From NCBI GenBank assembly GCA_002375695.1, contig DFMO01000010.1, forward strand, positions 67,940 through 131,939: a DNA stretch of 64,000 bases, in the 5' to 3' direction. Within the stretch, counting starts at the first letter, position 1. Every line of letters begins with the position of its first letter. The translations under genes and the position numbers were made by a program. This document shows positions 17,607 to 26,156 of this stretch, one piece after another. The notes under the pieces are model-generated. The model saw only the letters and a list, made by a program, of their open reading frames with translations, was not told the origin of the DNA and searched no databases. The DNA comes from Flavobacteriaceae bacterium UBA3591. Lineage in GTDB: Bacteria; Bacteroidota; Bacteroidia; Flavobacteriales; Flavobacteriaceae.

Positions 17607-17630
17607 AAAGAGCGGCAAAAGCCGCTCTTT
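17607..17630. terminator. bidirectional terminator between rlmN and the convergent T9SS cargo gene
   Basis: A perfect 10-bp stem AAAGAGCGGC / GCCGCTCTTT with an AAAA loop has A-rich sequence on its left and T-rich on its right. It can act for rlmN (plus) and the convergent gene at 17653-18459 (minus). Confidence 0.85.
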
Positions 17631-17652
17631 TAAATTTTGAAAGATTGTAAAA

Positions 17653-18459
17653 TTAGTTTTTTACAATTCTAAAAGTTTTACTTGCTCCTTCAATAGAAAC
17701 GGTAGCAATGTAAACACCAGACTGTAGTCCAGAAAGATTAACTGTTTCGTTTGTGTTTGCTAATTTTTGAGACACAACTTGTTGACCTAACATATTAAAA
17801 ATAACAACATTATTCAAAGCGGTGGTTGCAGATAGGTTTAATTGGTTGTTTGCAACAAAATAATTAAAGCCATTAAATTCATTTGTTTCAACAGATAAGA
17901 CTCCTGAAACCATTACATCATCAATGGATAAAAAATCCATGTCGGTAACATCGTGGTGTCTAAAGGCAACATAAATGGTTTCTCCTGCTAAGCTAGAAAC
18001 GTCCAACGTACGCTCATATTGAGTACCAGCATCGTTTGGATCGTCGTACACTTCATTAAAAGATACAGTCGCAGCTTCTAAATCTACAATGTCACTACTA
18101 GTACCTACATAGACGGTGTAATTCTCTTGGTCCCAAGTGGCAGCAGCTGCTTGTACTTTCCAAGATAATTGTACATCTCCTGTAGCCGGTGTTAAATCAA
18201 TTGCTGGAGACACAATCCAGTTATCTGGAGTTAATGGTACGCTTTGCCAAGATCTCGAAATTAATGATACTGGTGTAACTGGAGTTCCATTGGCATCGGT
18301 AACTTCAAAAAGATCGGCCCAATTATTTCCGTCACCATCTTCATCGTAAAGTGTCCAATCTGAAACATCTTCTTCATTAAAATCGTCAAAAAAGTAAGTC
18401 GTCTGTGCATTCAACGCAAAGCCAGCAAATAATGCTGCCATTAAAGTAATTTTTTTCAT
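17653..18459 (-). CDS. choice-of-anchor J family secreted protein with T9SS sorting domain
   Basis: A 268-aa protein. The signal peptide ends ALNAQ (about 19). Residues about 23-185 form a jelly-roll of the cleaved-adhesin/choice-of-anchor J type (FFDDFNEEDVSDWTLYDEDGDGNNW near the start, FLSIDDVMVSG at the end). Residues about 195-268 are a type A T9SS sorting domain (NNVVIFNMLGQQVVS, LQSGVYIATV, KTFRIVKN). It probably binds calcium or carbohydrate at the cell surface or is released; there is no enzymatic motif. It has its own promoter and a shared terminator. Confidence 0.85.
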   Translation of the reverse strand: MKKITLMAALFAGFALNAQTTYFFDDFNEEDVSDWTLYDEDGDGNNWADLFEVTDANGTPVTPVSLISRSWQSVPLTPDNWIVSPAIDLTPATGDVQLSWKVQAAAATWDQENYTVYVGTSSDIVDLEAATVSFNEVYDDPNDAGTQYERTLDVSSLAGETIYVAFRHHDVTDMDFLSIDDVMVSGVLSVETNEFNGFNYFVANNQLNLSATTALNNVVIFNMLGQQVVSQKLANTNETVNLSGLQSGVYIATVSIEGASKTFRIVKN

Positions 18460-18494
18460 GTAAATGTTTATTAAAGAGTTAATATTAATTTTCT

Positions 18495-18524
18495 CAAAAA
18501 TAGATTTTAAGATAATAAACTCAA
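18495..18524 (-). promoter_or_regulatory. promoter of the choice-of-anchor J gene (TTG - 19 bp - TATTTTTG)
   Basis: On the minus strand, TTG (18524-18522) is followed after 19 bp by TATTTTTG (18502-18495). It lies 36 bp upstream of the ATG at 18459. Confidence 0.65.
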
Positions 18525-18728
18525 GGTTTCTTGGCTATTTTAACGCATTTTAGAAGGTTCTTATTTTGGCTTTGTTTTGCGGAGTTTTAGTGTTATTTAT
18601 TAACAAATAATACTATAAATTTTAAATAAAAATATTGTCTCAATGTCATTTTCATTTTTGTGTTAAATAAATAGTTAGTAGAAACTTTAAAAAATATACG
18701 TAATAAATTTTTTTAACCTGTATTGGCA

Positions 18729-18762
18729 TTGTAAAACGATCGTGCATTTTTAACTATCTTTG
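18729..18762 (+). promoter_or_regulatory. promoter of the polyprenyl synthase gene (TTG - 23 bp - TATCTTTG)
   Basis: TTG at 18729-18731 and TATCTTTG at 18755-18762 with a 23-bp spacer. The start codon follows only 8 nt after the -7 element, so the mRNA would be leaderless or nearly so, or the true start may lie further in. Confidence 0.55.
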
Positions 18763-18769
18763 GGGTTTT

Positions 18770-19747
18770 ATGAAGATAGTTTCCCGCATAAAACTTCCTA
18801 TTGAAAAAGAAATGGAGCTTTTTGAAAAAAAGTTTTCTGCTTCTATGTCTTCCAAAGTTTCGCTTCTCAATAAAATCACACATTATGTGGTAAATAGAAA
18901 AGGGAAACAAATGAGGCCTATGTTTGTTTTTCTTATTGCAAAAATGACAAACAATGGGCAAGTTAACGAGCGCACATATCGTGGGGCTGCCGTTATAGAA
19001 CTTATACATACAGCCACTTTAGTACACGATGATGTTGTGGACGATAGTGACCGCCGCCGTGGATTTTTCTCGTTAAATGCGCTGTGGAAAAATAAAATTG
19101 CCGTCCTCGTTGGCGATTACCTACTTTCAAAAGGGTTGCTGCTTTCCATAGATAACGACGATTTCGATTTGTTAAAAATTATTTCGGTTGCCGTGCGCGA
19201 AATGAGTGAGGGTGAATTATTGCAAATAGAAAAAGCTCGAAGACTCGATATTACCGAAGAAGTTTACTTTGAAATTATACGTCAAAAAACCGCAACTTTA
19301 ATAGCAGCATGTTGTGCCATGGGAGCGCGCTCTGTAATGGCCGGAGATGAAGAGGTTGAAAGAATGCGAAAATTTGGCGAGCTAATTGGAACGGCATTTC
19401 AAATAAAAGACGACTTGTTTGATTACGGAACAGACCATATTGGCAAACCCACTGGTATTGATATTAAAGAACAAAAAATGACGCTTCCTTTAATTTACGC
19501 CCTAAACAATGCCACGCCTCAGGAAAAAAAATGGTTGATAAATTCGGTTAAAAATCACAACAAAAACAAGCAGCGCGTTAAAGAAGTTATTGCTTTTGTA
19601 AAAGAACATGGCGGTTTAGATTACGCTATTCAAAAAATGAAAAGCTACCAGCAGGAAGCCTTACTTCTCTTAGAGTCTTACCCTCCTTCTCCCTACAAAG
19701 ATTCGCTCGAACTTATGGTGAATTACGTAATTGACAGGAAAAAATAA
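18770..19747 (+). CDS. polyprenyl diphosphate synthase (octaprenyl/heptaprenyl type)
   Basis: A 325-aa trans-prenyltransferase chaining isopentenyl diphosphate onto an allylic starter, probably for the menaquinone side chain. The first Asp-rich motif is DDVVDD (87-92) followed by RRRG; the second is DDLFD (214-218). The residues before the first DD are long and helical, as in IspB-like long-chain synthases. Length is normal. Chain length cannot be read reliably from the sequence. Because the likely promoter is very close, an internal Met (for example residue 15 or 26) could be the real start, though the N-terminal helix looks native. Confidence 0.9.
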   Translation: MKIVSRIKLPIEKEMELFEKKFSASMSSKVSLLNKITHYVVNRKGKQMRPMFVFLIAKMTNNGQVNERTYRGAAVIELIHTATLVHDDVVDDSDRRRGFFSLNALWKNKIAVLVGDYLLSKGLLLSIDNDDFDLLKIISVAVREMSEGELLQIEKARRLDITEEVYFEIIRQKTATLIAACCAMGARSVMAGDEEVERMRKFGELIGTAFQIKDDLFDYGTDHIGKPTGIDIKEQKMTLPLIYALNNATPQEKKWLINSVKNHNKNKQRVKEVIAFVKEHGGLDYAIQKMKSYQQEALLLLESYPPSPYKDSLELMVNYVIDRKK

Positions 19748-19893
19748 GTATATTATTCTTAAGTATATAAACTGAATTTCATATCATTTTTGGGCTTTAA
19801 AAACTCAAAAATTTCAACTTTTTTCTATCTCAGGCAACCAAATTGTAAAAACTTGCGTCTATAAAATAGAAGGCCTTAACAGCGAAGCGTATT

Positions 19894-20460
19894 TTGAAAA
19901 TTATACCCTTACATAAAGAATATTCACAGCTAATTGCAAAAGCAGCCAAAGACAATCGTCGTGCACAGCAACAGTTGTTTAAAATATTTGCGCCCAAAAT
20001 GATGAGCGTATGTAGGCAGTATTTAAAAAATAACACAAAGGCCGAAGAGGTGATGCTAGCAGGCTTTTTTAAAGTTTTTAATCACTTAAAAGATTATAGA
20101 AATGAAGGCAGTTTTGAAGGTTGGATACGCAGAATTATGGTTAATGAGAGTATTTCTCAATTGCGAAAAGATAAAAAACTGCACTTTGTACACGAAGCAA
20201 AAATTGAAAATACCGAAGTGCACGCCACCTTTATTGAAACTAGTCTGGAAACAGACGAAATTCAAAAGATGATAGATAATCTCCCCGATGGTTACAGAAC
20301 CGTTTTTATACTGTATGCCGTAGAAGGGTATAAGCATAGTGAAATTGCCGAAATGCTTCAAATAAATGAAAGTACCTCAAAATCGCAGCTTTTTAAAGCA
20401 CGAAAAATGCTTCAAACCACAATTAAAAAACAAAATAATATAAGCTATGGCGCCTCATAA
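19894..20460 (+). CDS. ECF-type RNA polymerase sigma factor
   Basis: A 188-aa sigma-70 family protein. Region 2 is about 25-95 (FKVFNHLKDYRNEGSFEGWIRRIMVN) and region 4 about 125-178 (LPDGYRTVFILYAVEGYKHSEIAEMLQINESTSKSQLFKARKML). The start is TTG at 19894; the resulting MKIIPLHKEYSQLI is the typical N-terminus of this flavobacterial ECF group and no ATG is available in front. The 3' end overlaps the next gene by 14 bp. Together with the membrane protein and the outer-membrane protein behind it, it forms a probable envelope-sensing operon. Target genes are unknown. Confidence 0.9.
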   Translation: MKIIPLHKEYSQLIAKAAKDNRRAQQQLFKIFAPKMMSVCRQYLKNNTKAEEVMLAGFFKVFNHLKDYRNEGSFEGWIRRIMVNESISQLRKDKKLHFVHEAKIENTEVHATFIETSLETDEIQKMIDNLPDGYRTVFILYAVEGYKHSEIAEMLQINESTSKSQLFKARKMLQTTIKKQNNISYGAS

Positions 20461-21244
20461 TTTAGAAGATAATATTCGTAAAAAGTTAGATGCTCGAAGC
20501 ATACAACCTTCGGCTAATGCCTGGGATAAATTGGAGGCAAAACTAGACGCTACAAAACCAAAAAAGAGACCCGTGTTTTGGTACTTAGCAGCGGCAAGTT
20601 TTGTAGGCTTTGTTATTGTAACATCTGTGTTTTTATTTACAAACAATTCTGAAATAGAAAATCAAATCGTAGAAAACAACAATTTAAATGCTCCTGTTTA
20701 TGATGATGATTCGAAAAAATTAAATAATAATTTTGAAACCGCTAAAATCGCTTCCGAAGATAATACAAAAGAGGTGCCTCCTCAAAACTCTTCGACAAAA
20801 CAAGATGCTGAAAAACAAACTGGAGTAGCCAAACAAAAACCGGCTTTGTCACAACAGTCTGAGATTGATAAAAAAATAAAAGACAACCGTGCCATTGCTA
20901 AAACTTCCGCAAAACAAAATACTACCCCAAAAAGTGTAGAAGAATTAATTGTTGTTGAAAACGACGATTTCTTTAAAAACAAGGTAAATGAAGTGGTTGC
21001 TTCGGTTAAAAAACTACAAGAAGATAACGATAATATTACGGCTACCGAAGTAGAAAATTTACTCAATAATGCGCGTCGCGATATAGAAATGCAACGCATA
21101 TTAAACAATCAAAAAGTAGATGCTAACGCGCTGCTGCAAGATGTAGAATGGGAGTTAGAAAGGAGCTTTCGCGATAAAGTTTTTGAAGCATTGGGCGAAG
21201 GTTTCAACAAAGTACGTACCGCGGTTTTGGAACGAAACGACTAA
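20447..21244 (+). CDS. single-pass membrane protein, probable anti-sigma factor or regulator
   Basis: A 265-aa protein. A cytoplasmic N-terminus (LEDNIRKKLDARSIQPSANAWDKLEAKLD) precedes one transmembrane helix (about 45-64, FWYLAAASFVGFVIVTSVFLF). A long polar periplasmic region rich in Lys, Asn and Glu follows, then a C-terminal amphipathic part. The soluble-TM-periplasm layout and the 14-bp overlap with an ECF sigma gene suggest an anti-sigma role. No zinc-binding HxxxCxxC motif is present, so it is not a ZAS-type anti-sigma. The assignment is from position. Confidence 0.72.
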   Translation: MAPHNLEDNIRKKLDARSIQPSANAWDKLEAKLDATKPKKRPVFWYLAAASFVGFVIVTSVFLFTNNSEIENQIVENNNLNAPVYDDDSKKLNNNFETAKIASEDNTKEVPPQNSSTKQDAEKQTGVAKQKPALSQQSEIDKKIKDNRAIAKTSAKQNTTPKSVEELIVVENDDFFKNKVNEVVASVKKLQEDNDNITATEVENLLNNARRDIEMQRILNNQKVDANALLQDVEWELERSFRDKVFEALGEGFNKVRTAVLERND

Positions 21245-21302
21245 TTAGTATCACAAGAAATATTCATCAATAAATCATCAATAATCAAAAAAACGAACAG
21301 TT

Positions 21303-22373
21303 ATGAAATCCTTAATCACGATTAGCACAGCAGTTACCATTTGGCTTTTAACCGTAATGTACGGGCACGCGCAAGAAACCCAAACCGAAAGCACCCAAAA
21401 AATTGAGCAGGTTAATACACTAAAAGAGAAAATTGTTCAAACCGAAAAAGAAGCTTTAAAGACTACCGTTGAAAATATAAATTCGCGTTTATCTAATGGT
21501 GAAATTACTGAAGCAGAAGCCGAAAATTTAAAACAATCTGCTGCCCAAAAACACGCCTTAAATATTGAAAACAAGTTAGCAATATTAGAAAATAAAATGG
21601 CGCTTATGGATCGCAACCCAGAAATTGAGCCAGATATTGAAGATGATAATGGGTTTATGTTGCGAATTGGTACGAGTGATGAAGATGACGATGTAATTTA
21701 CCTTGGGCCTAAGAATAAAAAACGCAAATATGATAAACGAACAACATCAGATTTTGTATTTGCCTTTGGATTAAACAATGTAATCACAAAAGGCGAATCT
21801 CTTGAAGATTCTAACTTTAAAGTAGCCGGAAGCCGCTTTGCCGAACTGGGTTGGGCGTGGAAAACACGAGTTTTTGACAACAGTAACTGGTTGCGTATTA
21901 AATACGGTATATCATTTCAATTTAATGGCTTAAAGCCAACAGATAATCGTTTTTTTGTAGCTAATGGCGAAGTGACAGATCTTGAAGTTTATCCGCAACA
22001 TTTAAAAAAATCTAAATTTAGAATGGATAATTTGGTTGTGCCACTTCATTTTGAATTTGGCCCCTCCAAAAAAATTGAAAGCGATGATTATTTTCGCTAT
22101 TCTACCGCCAATAAACTTACAATTGGCTTGGGAGGATATGCCGGTATAAATTTGAGTACGCGACAAAAATTAAAATTTGAAGAAGATGGCGAGGACCGAA
22201 AGCTAAAATTAAAAGCAAATTATAACACCAATAACTTTATTTATGGCCTTAGTGGTTATATAGGTTGGCAAGGAATAGCCGCGTATGTTAAGTACGATTT
22301 GAACACTATTTTTAAAAACAACCTCGTTGACCAGCGCAACGTTTCACTCGGACTTCGTTTTGACGTAGATTAG
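21303..22373 (+). CDS. outer-membrane beta-barrel protein with N-terminal coiled coil
   Basis: A 356-aa exported protein (signal peptide about 1-23, ending GHAQ). Residues about 25-105 are charged, heptad-like helix (KIEQVNTLKEKIVQTEKEAL and on). An acidic linker follows (PEIEPDIEDDNG), then about 230 residues of alternating strands ending GLRFDVD, as in porin-family PorT-like barrels. I do not recognise a named family. It follows the sigma factor/membrane protein pair by 58 bp and may be their output or part of the sensing system. Confidence 0.7.
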   Translation: MKSLITISTAVTIWLLTVMYGHAQETQTESTQKIEQVNTLKEKIVQTEKEALKTTVENINSRLSNGEITEAEAENLKQSAAQKHALNIENKLAILENKMALMDRNPEIEPDIEDDNGFMLRIGTSDEDDDVIYLGPKNKKRKYDKRTTSDFVFAFGLNNVITKGESLEDSNFKVAGSRFAELGWAWKTRVFDNSNWLRIKYGISFQFNGLKPTDNRFFVANGEVTDLEVYPQHLKKSKFRMDNLVVPLHFEFGPSKKIESDDYFRYSTANKLTIGLGGYAGINLSTRQKLKFEEDGEDRKLKLKANYNTNNFIYGLSGYIGWQGIAAYVKYDLNTIFKNNLVDQRNVSLGLRFDVD

Positions 22374-22404
22374 CCAAAAAAGCGTTACAATTGGCGGTAG
22401 TTTT

Positions 22405-22439
22405 AAACCTATGTGGAATTTATAATTTCGTATAGGTTT
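22405..22439 (+). terminator. possible weak terminator after the sigma-factor operon
   Basis: AAACCTAT (22405-22412) pairs perfectly with ATAGGTTT (22432-22439) and is followed by CTTTTGTTTT. The 19-nt loop and interrupted T-run make it a weak candidate. Confidence 0.4.
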
Positions 22440-22507
22440 CTTTTGTTTTATGTCTATTTTTACACTTTCAAATTTCTATTCTCAACTATTTTTAAAAAGT
22501 TATAATT

Positions 22508-24466
22508 CTGATTTCCAAAACTACCATAAACAATGTTTTTGAGACCGCTCGTGTAGAAGAGGTAATTGGCGATTTTGTTCAATTAAAGAAATCGGGGAGT
22601 AATTTTAAAGGGCTTAGTCCATTTACAGATGAGCGTTCGCCAAGTTTTATGGTTAGTCCTGTAAAACAAATTTGGAAAGATTTTAGTAGTGGTAAGGGCG
22701 GTAATGTTGTGTCTTTTTTAATGGAACACGAACATTTTACCTATCCCGAAGCTATTAAATACTTAGCTAAAAAATACGGTATTGAGATAGAAGAAACCGA
22801 ACAAACCGCCGAAGATAAGGTGCAGGCTAACGCGCGCGAAAGCTTATATTTAGTTAGTGAATTTGCCAAAAACTACTTTCACAATACCTTATTAAAAACT
22901 GAAGAAGGAAAAGCCATTGGCTTGTCGTATTTTAAAGAAAGAGGCTTTACCGAAGAAATCATAAAAAAGTTTGAGCTAGGTTATTCGCCAGATTCTTGGG
23001 ATGCTTTTACATCTCATGCAATTAAAAAAGGCTATCAATTAGATTTTCTTGAAAAAACGGGTTTAACCATCGTAAAAGGAGAAAAGCAATTTGACCGATT
23101 TAAAGGAAGGGTTATGTTCCCTATTTTAAGTATGAGCGGTCGTACCCTTGGTTTTGGCGGACGTATTTTAACTTCGGAAAAAAAGGCGGCTAAATACTTA
23201 AATTCTCCCGAAAGTGACATCTACCATAAAAGCAAAGTGCTTTATGGAATATTTAATGCAAAACAGAGCATTGCCAAAGAGGACAATTGTTATCTGGTTG
23301 AAGGATATACCGATGTTATTCAGTTTCACCAAACGGGAATTCACAACGTGGTGTCCTCTTCAGGTACGGCTTTAACTGCAGAGCAAATAAGGCTTATAAA
23401 CCGGCTCACCAAAAATATTACAGTTCTTTTTGATGGCGATGCAGCAGGACTGCGAGCTTCTTTAAGGGGTATCGATCTTATTTTGGAACAAGGTATGAAT
23501 GTTAAGATTTGTACGTTTCCCGAAGGTGAAGACCCCGATAGTTTTTCTCGAAAAAATTCACTGGAAGAGTTATCGCTCTATTTAGAAGAAAATGCACAAG
23601 ATTTTATCACGTTTAAGGCTTCGTTATTGGCAAAGGAAGCAAAAAACGACCCGATAAAAAAATCTGAAACCATTCATAATATGGTTAATAGCATTGCAAA
23701 AATACCCGATGTTATAAAGCGCGAGGTATATATGAAAGAATGCTCGCGAATTATGGATATTTCAGAACAAGTACTCTTTAACACCTTGGCTCAAATCTTT
23801 AAAAAAGATAACAAGGACGCAAAAAAAAGTACTGGAACTGCCAAAGAATCTTTTCAAGTTATCCCTGCTGAAAAGGAAATAAAAAAAATAGATGTACAGC
23901 TGCAATTAGAGCGCAAAATAATTGAGTTGTTGCTGCTATACGGAAACGAAGAAGAAGAGTTTGAAGAGTTAATTTTAGAAGCCGATGACAAAGGCGAAAT
24001 TACTTTTAGACCCGAATCGTTTAAAGCCCGTGTGTTTGAAAAAATTTATCTCGATTTGCAAGAAGACGAAATTGAATTTACAAATCCCGAATTTAAAGAT
24101 TTGTATTTGGAAGTAATTAATAGATTTAATCAAAACCCACATGCAAAAGCCGAGACTTTTATTAATGATCTCCACCCCGATATGGCTACTACGGTAACGC
24201 ATATTTTAATGGAAGAGGAAAAATACGCATTAAGTAATTGGGAGCGCATGGAGATTTATGTAAAAGATAAAGATCAAACAATTGCGCAAATAGTGAGTGA
24301 AACTATACTTAATTTAAGACGTCATTTGGTTTCGCAAAAAATAAATGAGTTGTCTAATATTATAAAAGAAGGAGGCAGCGAAAATAATGAATCTGGGCTT
24401 CAAGAAATTGTAGATTATTTAAGTTTAAAAAAAGTACTTTCTACAAAATTAAACCGGGTGCTCTAA
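22508..24466 (+). CDS. dnaG: DNA primase DnaG with CTG (non-canonical) start and substituted zinc ligands
   Basis: About 652 aa; synthesises RNA primers at the replication fork. The N-terminal CHC2-like domain (1-95), RNA-polymerase core with Toprim domain (YLVEGYTDVIQFH, then LFDGDAAGLRA) and a C-terminal helicase-interaction region are all visible. The first in-frame ATG (22649) is codon 48, inside the CHC2 domain. Family residues (ISKTTINNVFETARVEEVIGDF) continue upstream to CTG at 22508, exactly where homologues start; ATT at 22505 or 22511 are alternatives. The stop at 22493 excludes a longer form. The four zinc-ligand positions are Ser37, Thr40, Asp58 and Ser61 instead of Cys/His/Cys/Cys, so no zinc is expected. 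Confidence 0.9.
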   Translation: MISKTTINNVFETARVEEVIGDFVQLKKSGSNFKGLSPFTDERSPSFMVSPVKQIWKDFSSGKGGNVVSFLMEHEHFTYPEAIKYLAKKYGIEIEETEQTAEDKVQANARESLYLVSEFAKNYFHNTLLKTEEGKAIGLSYFKERGFTEEIIKKFELGYSPDSWDAFTSHAIKKGYQLDFLEKTGLTIVKGEKQFDRFKGRVMFPILSMSGRTLGFGGRILTSEKKAAKYLNSPESDIYHKSKVLYGIFNAKQSIAKEDNCYLVEGYTDVIQFHQTGIHNVVSSSGTALTAEQIRLINRLTKNITVLFDGDAAGLRASLRGIDLILEQGMNVKICTFPEGEDPDSFSRKNSLEELSLYLEENAQDFITFKASLLAKEAKNDPIKKSETIHNMVNSIAKIPDVIKREVYMKECSRIMDISEQVLFNTLAQIFKKDNKDAKKSTGTAKESFQVIPAEKEIKKIDVQLQLERKIIELLLLYGNEEEEFEELILEADDKGEITFRPESFKARVFEKIYLDLQEDEIEFTNPEFKDLYLEVINRFNQNPHAKAETFINDLHPDMATTVTHILMEEEKYALSNWERMEIYVKDKDQTIAQIVSETILNLRRHLVSQKINELSNIIKEGGSENNESGLQEIVDYLSLKKVLSTKLNRVL

Positions 24467-24469
24467 AAA

Positions 24470-25102
24470 TTAACTGTGCTTAAGCATTCGGCTTTGTGTA
24501 ATTAATTCGGCTAAACTATTTACTTTTAATTTTTTTAAAAGCCTAGTTTTATAGGTACTCACGGTTTTTTCGTTAATTTCTAATAAGGAGGCAATGTCTT
24601 TATTTCGCTTGCCGTTGGTTAATAAATCTAACACTTCAATCTCGCGAGCCGAGAGTTTTCTATAACGACCAATAAGTGAGTTGTCTTTACCCGAATGTTT
24701 GTGAAAAGCCGCGGCAATTTCAGCATTTAAAAAAATACCGCCTGTTTTAATTCGGTTTAATGCTTTTATAAATTTTTCGGGTGTAGATGTTTTAGGAATA
24801 TAAGCTGCTGCGCCAGATTTAATTGAGCGCAAGGCGTAAATTTCTTCGGGATGTGTAGAGTAAATTGCAATTTTGGTTTGCGGAAACTCTTCAATTAATT
24901 CTCTTAACGAACGAAAACCTGAAATTTCAGGGATTGTTATTTCAATAATTAAAAGGTCTGGATGTTCTCTATACAAACATTTTTTAAGGTAGGTACCATT
25001 GTAAACTTTACCTACAACTTTGTACTCGTTTGTTCTTCGCAACAAATCTGAAACACCATCGACGGTAATAGGGTGGTGGTCTGCTATTACAACTTTTATC
25101 AT
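24470..25102 (-). CDS. NarL/LuxR-type response regulator with atypical receiver (Glu at phospho-site)
   Basis: A 210-aa protein. Receiver domain is 1-120, LuxR-type HTH 143-205 (LSAREIEVLDLLTNGKRNKDIASLLEINEKTVSTYKTRLLKKL). The usual phospho-acceptor Asp is Glu54 (LLIIEITIPEISG), and the acidic pocket reads ADHH (Asp8, His9) instead of DD. The Ser/Thr switch (Ser81-Thr82) and Lys104 are kept. It therefore may not be controlled by phosphorylation, or may mimic the phosphorylated state. No histidine kinase lies nearby. It converges on dnaG with 3 bp between stops. Confidence 0.88.
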   Translation of the reverse strand: MIKVVIADHHPITVDGVSDLLRRTNEYKVVGKVYNGTYLKKCLYREHPDLLIIEITIPEISGFRSLRELIEEFPQTKIAIYSTHPEEIYALRSIKSGAAAYIPKTSTPEKFIKALNRIKTGGIFLNAEIAAAFHKHSGKDNSLIGRYRKLSAREIEVLDLLTNGKRNKDIASLLEINEKTVSTYKTRLLKKLKVNSLAELITQSRMLKHS

Positions 25103-25260
25103 TGGATTAAATTATCTTTTAAAACGCATAAAATCTAAGACTTTGGGACACACCTTAACGATTTAAAAGTAATATTAGCAATACATTGTGATAATAAAAA
25201 ATGTTTAAACGAAGATTCTGCGGCGTTTCGTTTAATGGTTAAATTATTCGATAAAATACG

Positions 25261-26052
25261 TTATTGTCTCAAATTATTAGGAATTGTACACACCGGAATT
25301 GCAACCATTTTGTGCAAGTTGGCACGATGACGACTTTTATAAATTTTTAAAACTTCCTTTTGGCGTTCAGTCATTTTATTAGATTCTTCACCTTTTTCAA
25401 TTACTTGCATGGCCCATTCTAGCTCGTCATAGCTAGCACCAATTTGGTCTTCATCAGTTCGGCTATCGCCAAATAGGCCATCGGTTGGAGCGGCATCAAT
25501 TATTGATTTTGGAATGTTTAAAACACGCGCAAGACTATACACTTCGCTTTTCATTAAATCGGCAATCGGACTCAAATCTACGCCGCCATCGCCGTATTTG
25601 GTAAAAAATCCTACCCCAAAATCTTCAACCTTATTTCCAGTACCCGCAACCAAATATTTGTAAAGTCCGGCAAAGTGATATAGGGTTGTCATTCGCAATC
25701 TAGCACGTGTATTTGCAAGCGAAAGTTCGAGGTTGGTATTATCGTGGGGTGTGGGGAATTCACGTTTAAACTGTTCAAAAACCGAGGTTAAATCTACTTC
25801 TTCGTTTTGTACATTCGGGAATTGATTTTTCAAAAACTGAATGTGTTCGCGCCCTCTGCTTACTTGATTTGCAGCTTGATGAATTGGCATTTCTACGCAT
25901 AGTGTTGTAAAACCAGTTTTTGCACAAAGCGCCGAAGTTACGGCAGAATCTATCCCGCCACTTATGCCAATTACAAAGCCATCCATTTTGGCTTTTTCGG
26001 CATAATCTTTAAGCCAATCTACAATATATTCAATCACTTTTTCGGTTTGCAT
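25261..26052 (-). CDS. nadE: NAD+ synthetase (ammonia-dependent)
   Basis: A 263-aa N-type ATP pyrophosphatase that amidates nicotinic acid adenine dinucleotide to NAD+. The P-loop SGGIDSA is at 31-37, and GTGNKVEDFGVGFFTKYGDGG is the family's NaAD-binding segment. There is no N-terminal glutaminase domain, so it uses free ammonia. Length is normal. It is transcribed divergently from gldB. The ATG at 26052 gives the expected MQTEKVIEYIVDWL start. Confidence 0.95.
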   Translation of the reverse strand: MQTEKVIEYIVDWLKDYAEKAKMDGFVIGISGGIDSAVTSALCAKTGFTTLCVEMPIHQAANQVSRGREHIQFLKNQFPNVQNEEVDLTSVFEQFKREFPTPHDNTNLELSLANTRARLRMTTLYHFAGLYKYLVAGTGNKVEDFGVGFFTKYGDGGVDLSPIADLMKSEVYSLARVLNIPKSIIDAAPTDGLFGDSRTDEDQIGASYDELEWAMQVIEKGEESNKMTERQKEVLKIYKSRHRANLHKMVAIPVCTIPNNLRQ

Positions 26053-26080
26053 TTTTCGTGTTTTTAATGTTTTATAGTAA

Positions 26081-26088
26081 TACCTTTG
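26081..26088 (+). promoter_or_regulatory. possible gldB promoter -7 element TACCTTTG
   Basis: TACCTTTG matches TAnnTTTG and lies 68 bp before the gldB start. No TTG occurs at the usual -33 spacing, so the call rests on the -7 box only. Confidence 0.4.
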
Positions 26089-26156
26089 CAGCGCAAATGT
26101 GGTTAAAAATATAATTATTATTAAGGAACTGCGTTAACCAAAAATAACTTTTTTGT

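Larger units (their letters stand above)
18460..18769. other. 310-bp AT-rich divergent intergenic region
   Basis: The region separates the minus-strand T9SS cargo gene from the polyprenyl synthase gene. It contains one Bacteroidota promoter at each end, each facing its gene. The middle (about 18530-18720) is very AT-rich, with no ORF, hairpin or repeat that I can support. Confidence 0.6.

Noticed and set aside
22649..24466. Primase starting at the first ATG (605 aa)
   Set aside because: This start removes half of the CHC2-like domain. The 47 upstream codons are in frame and clearly family-like, so the longer form is correct.
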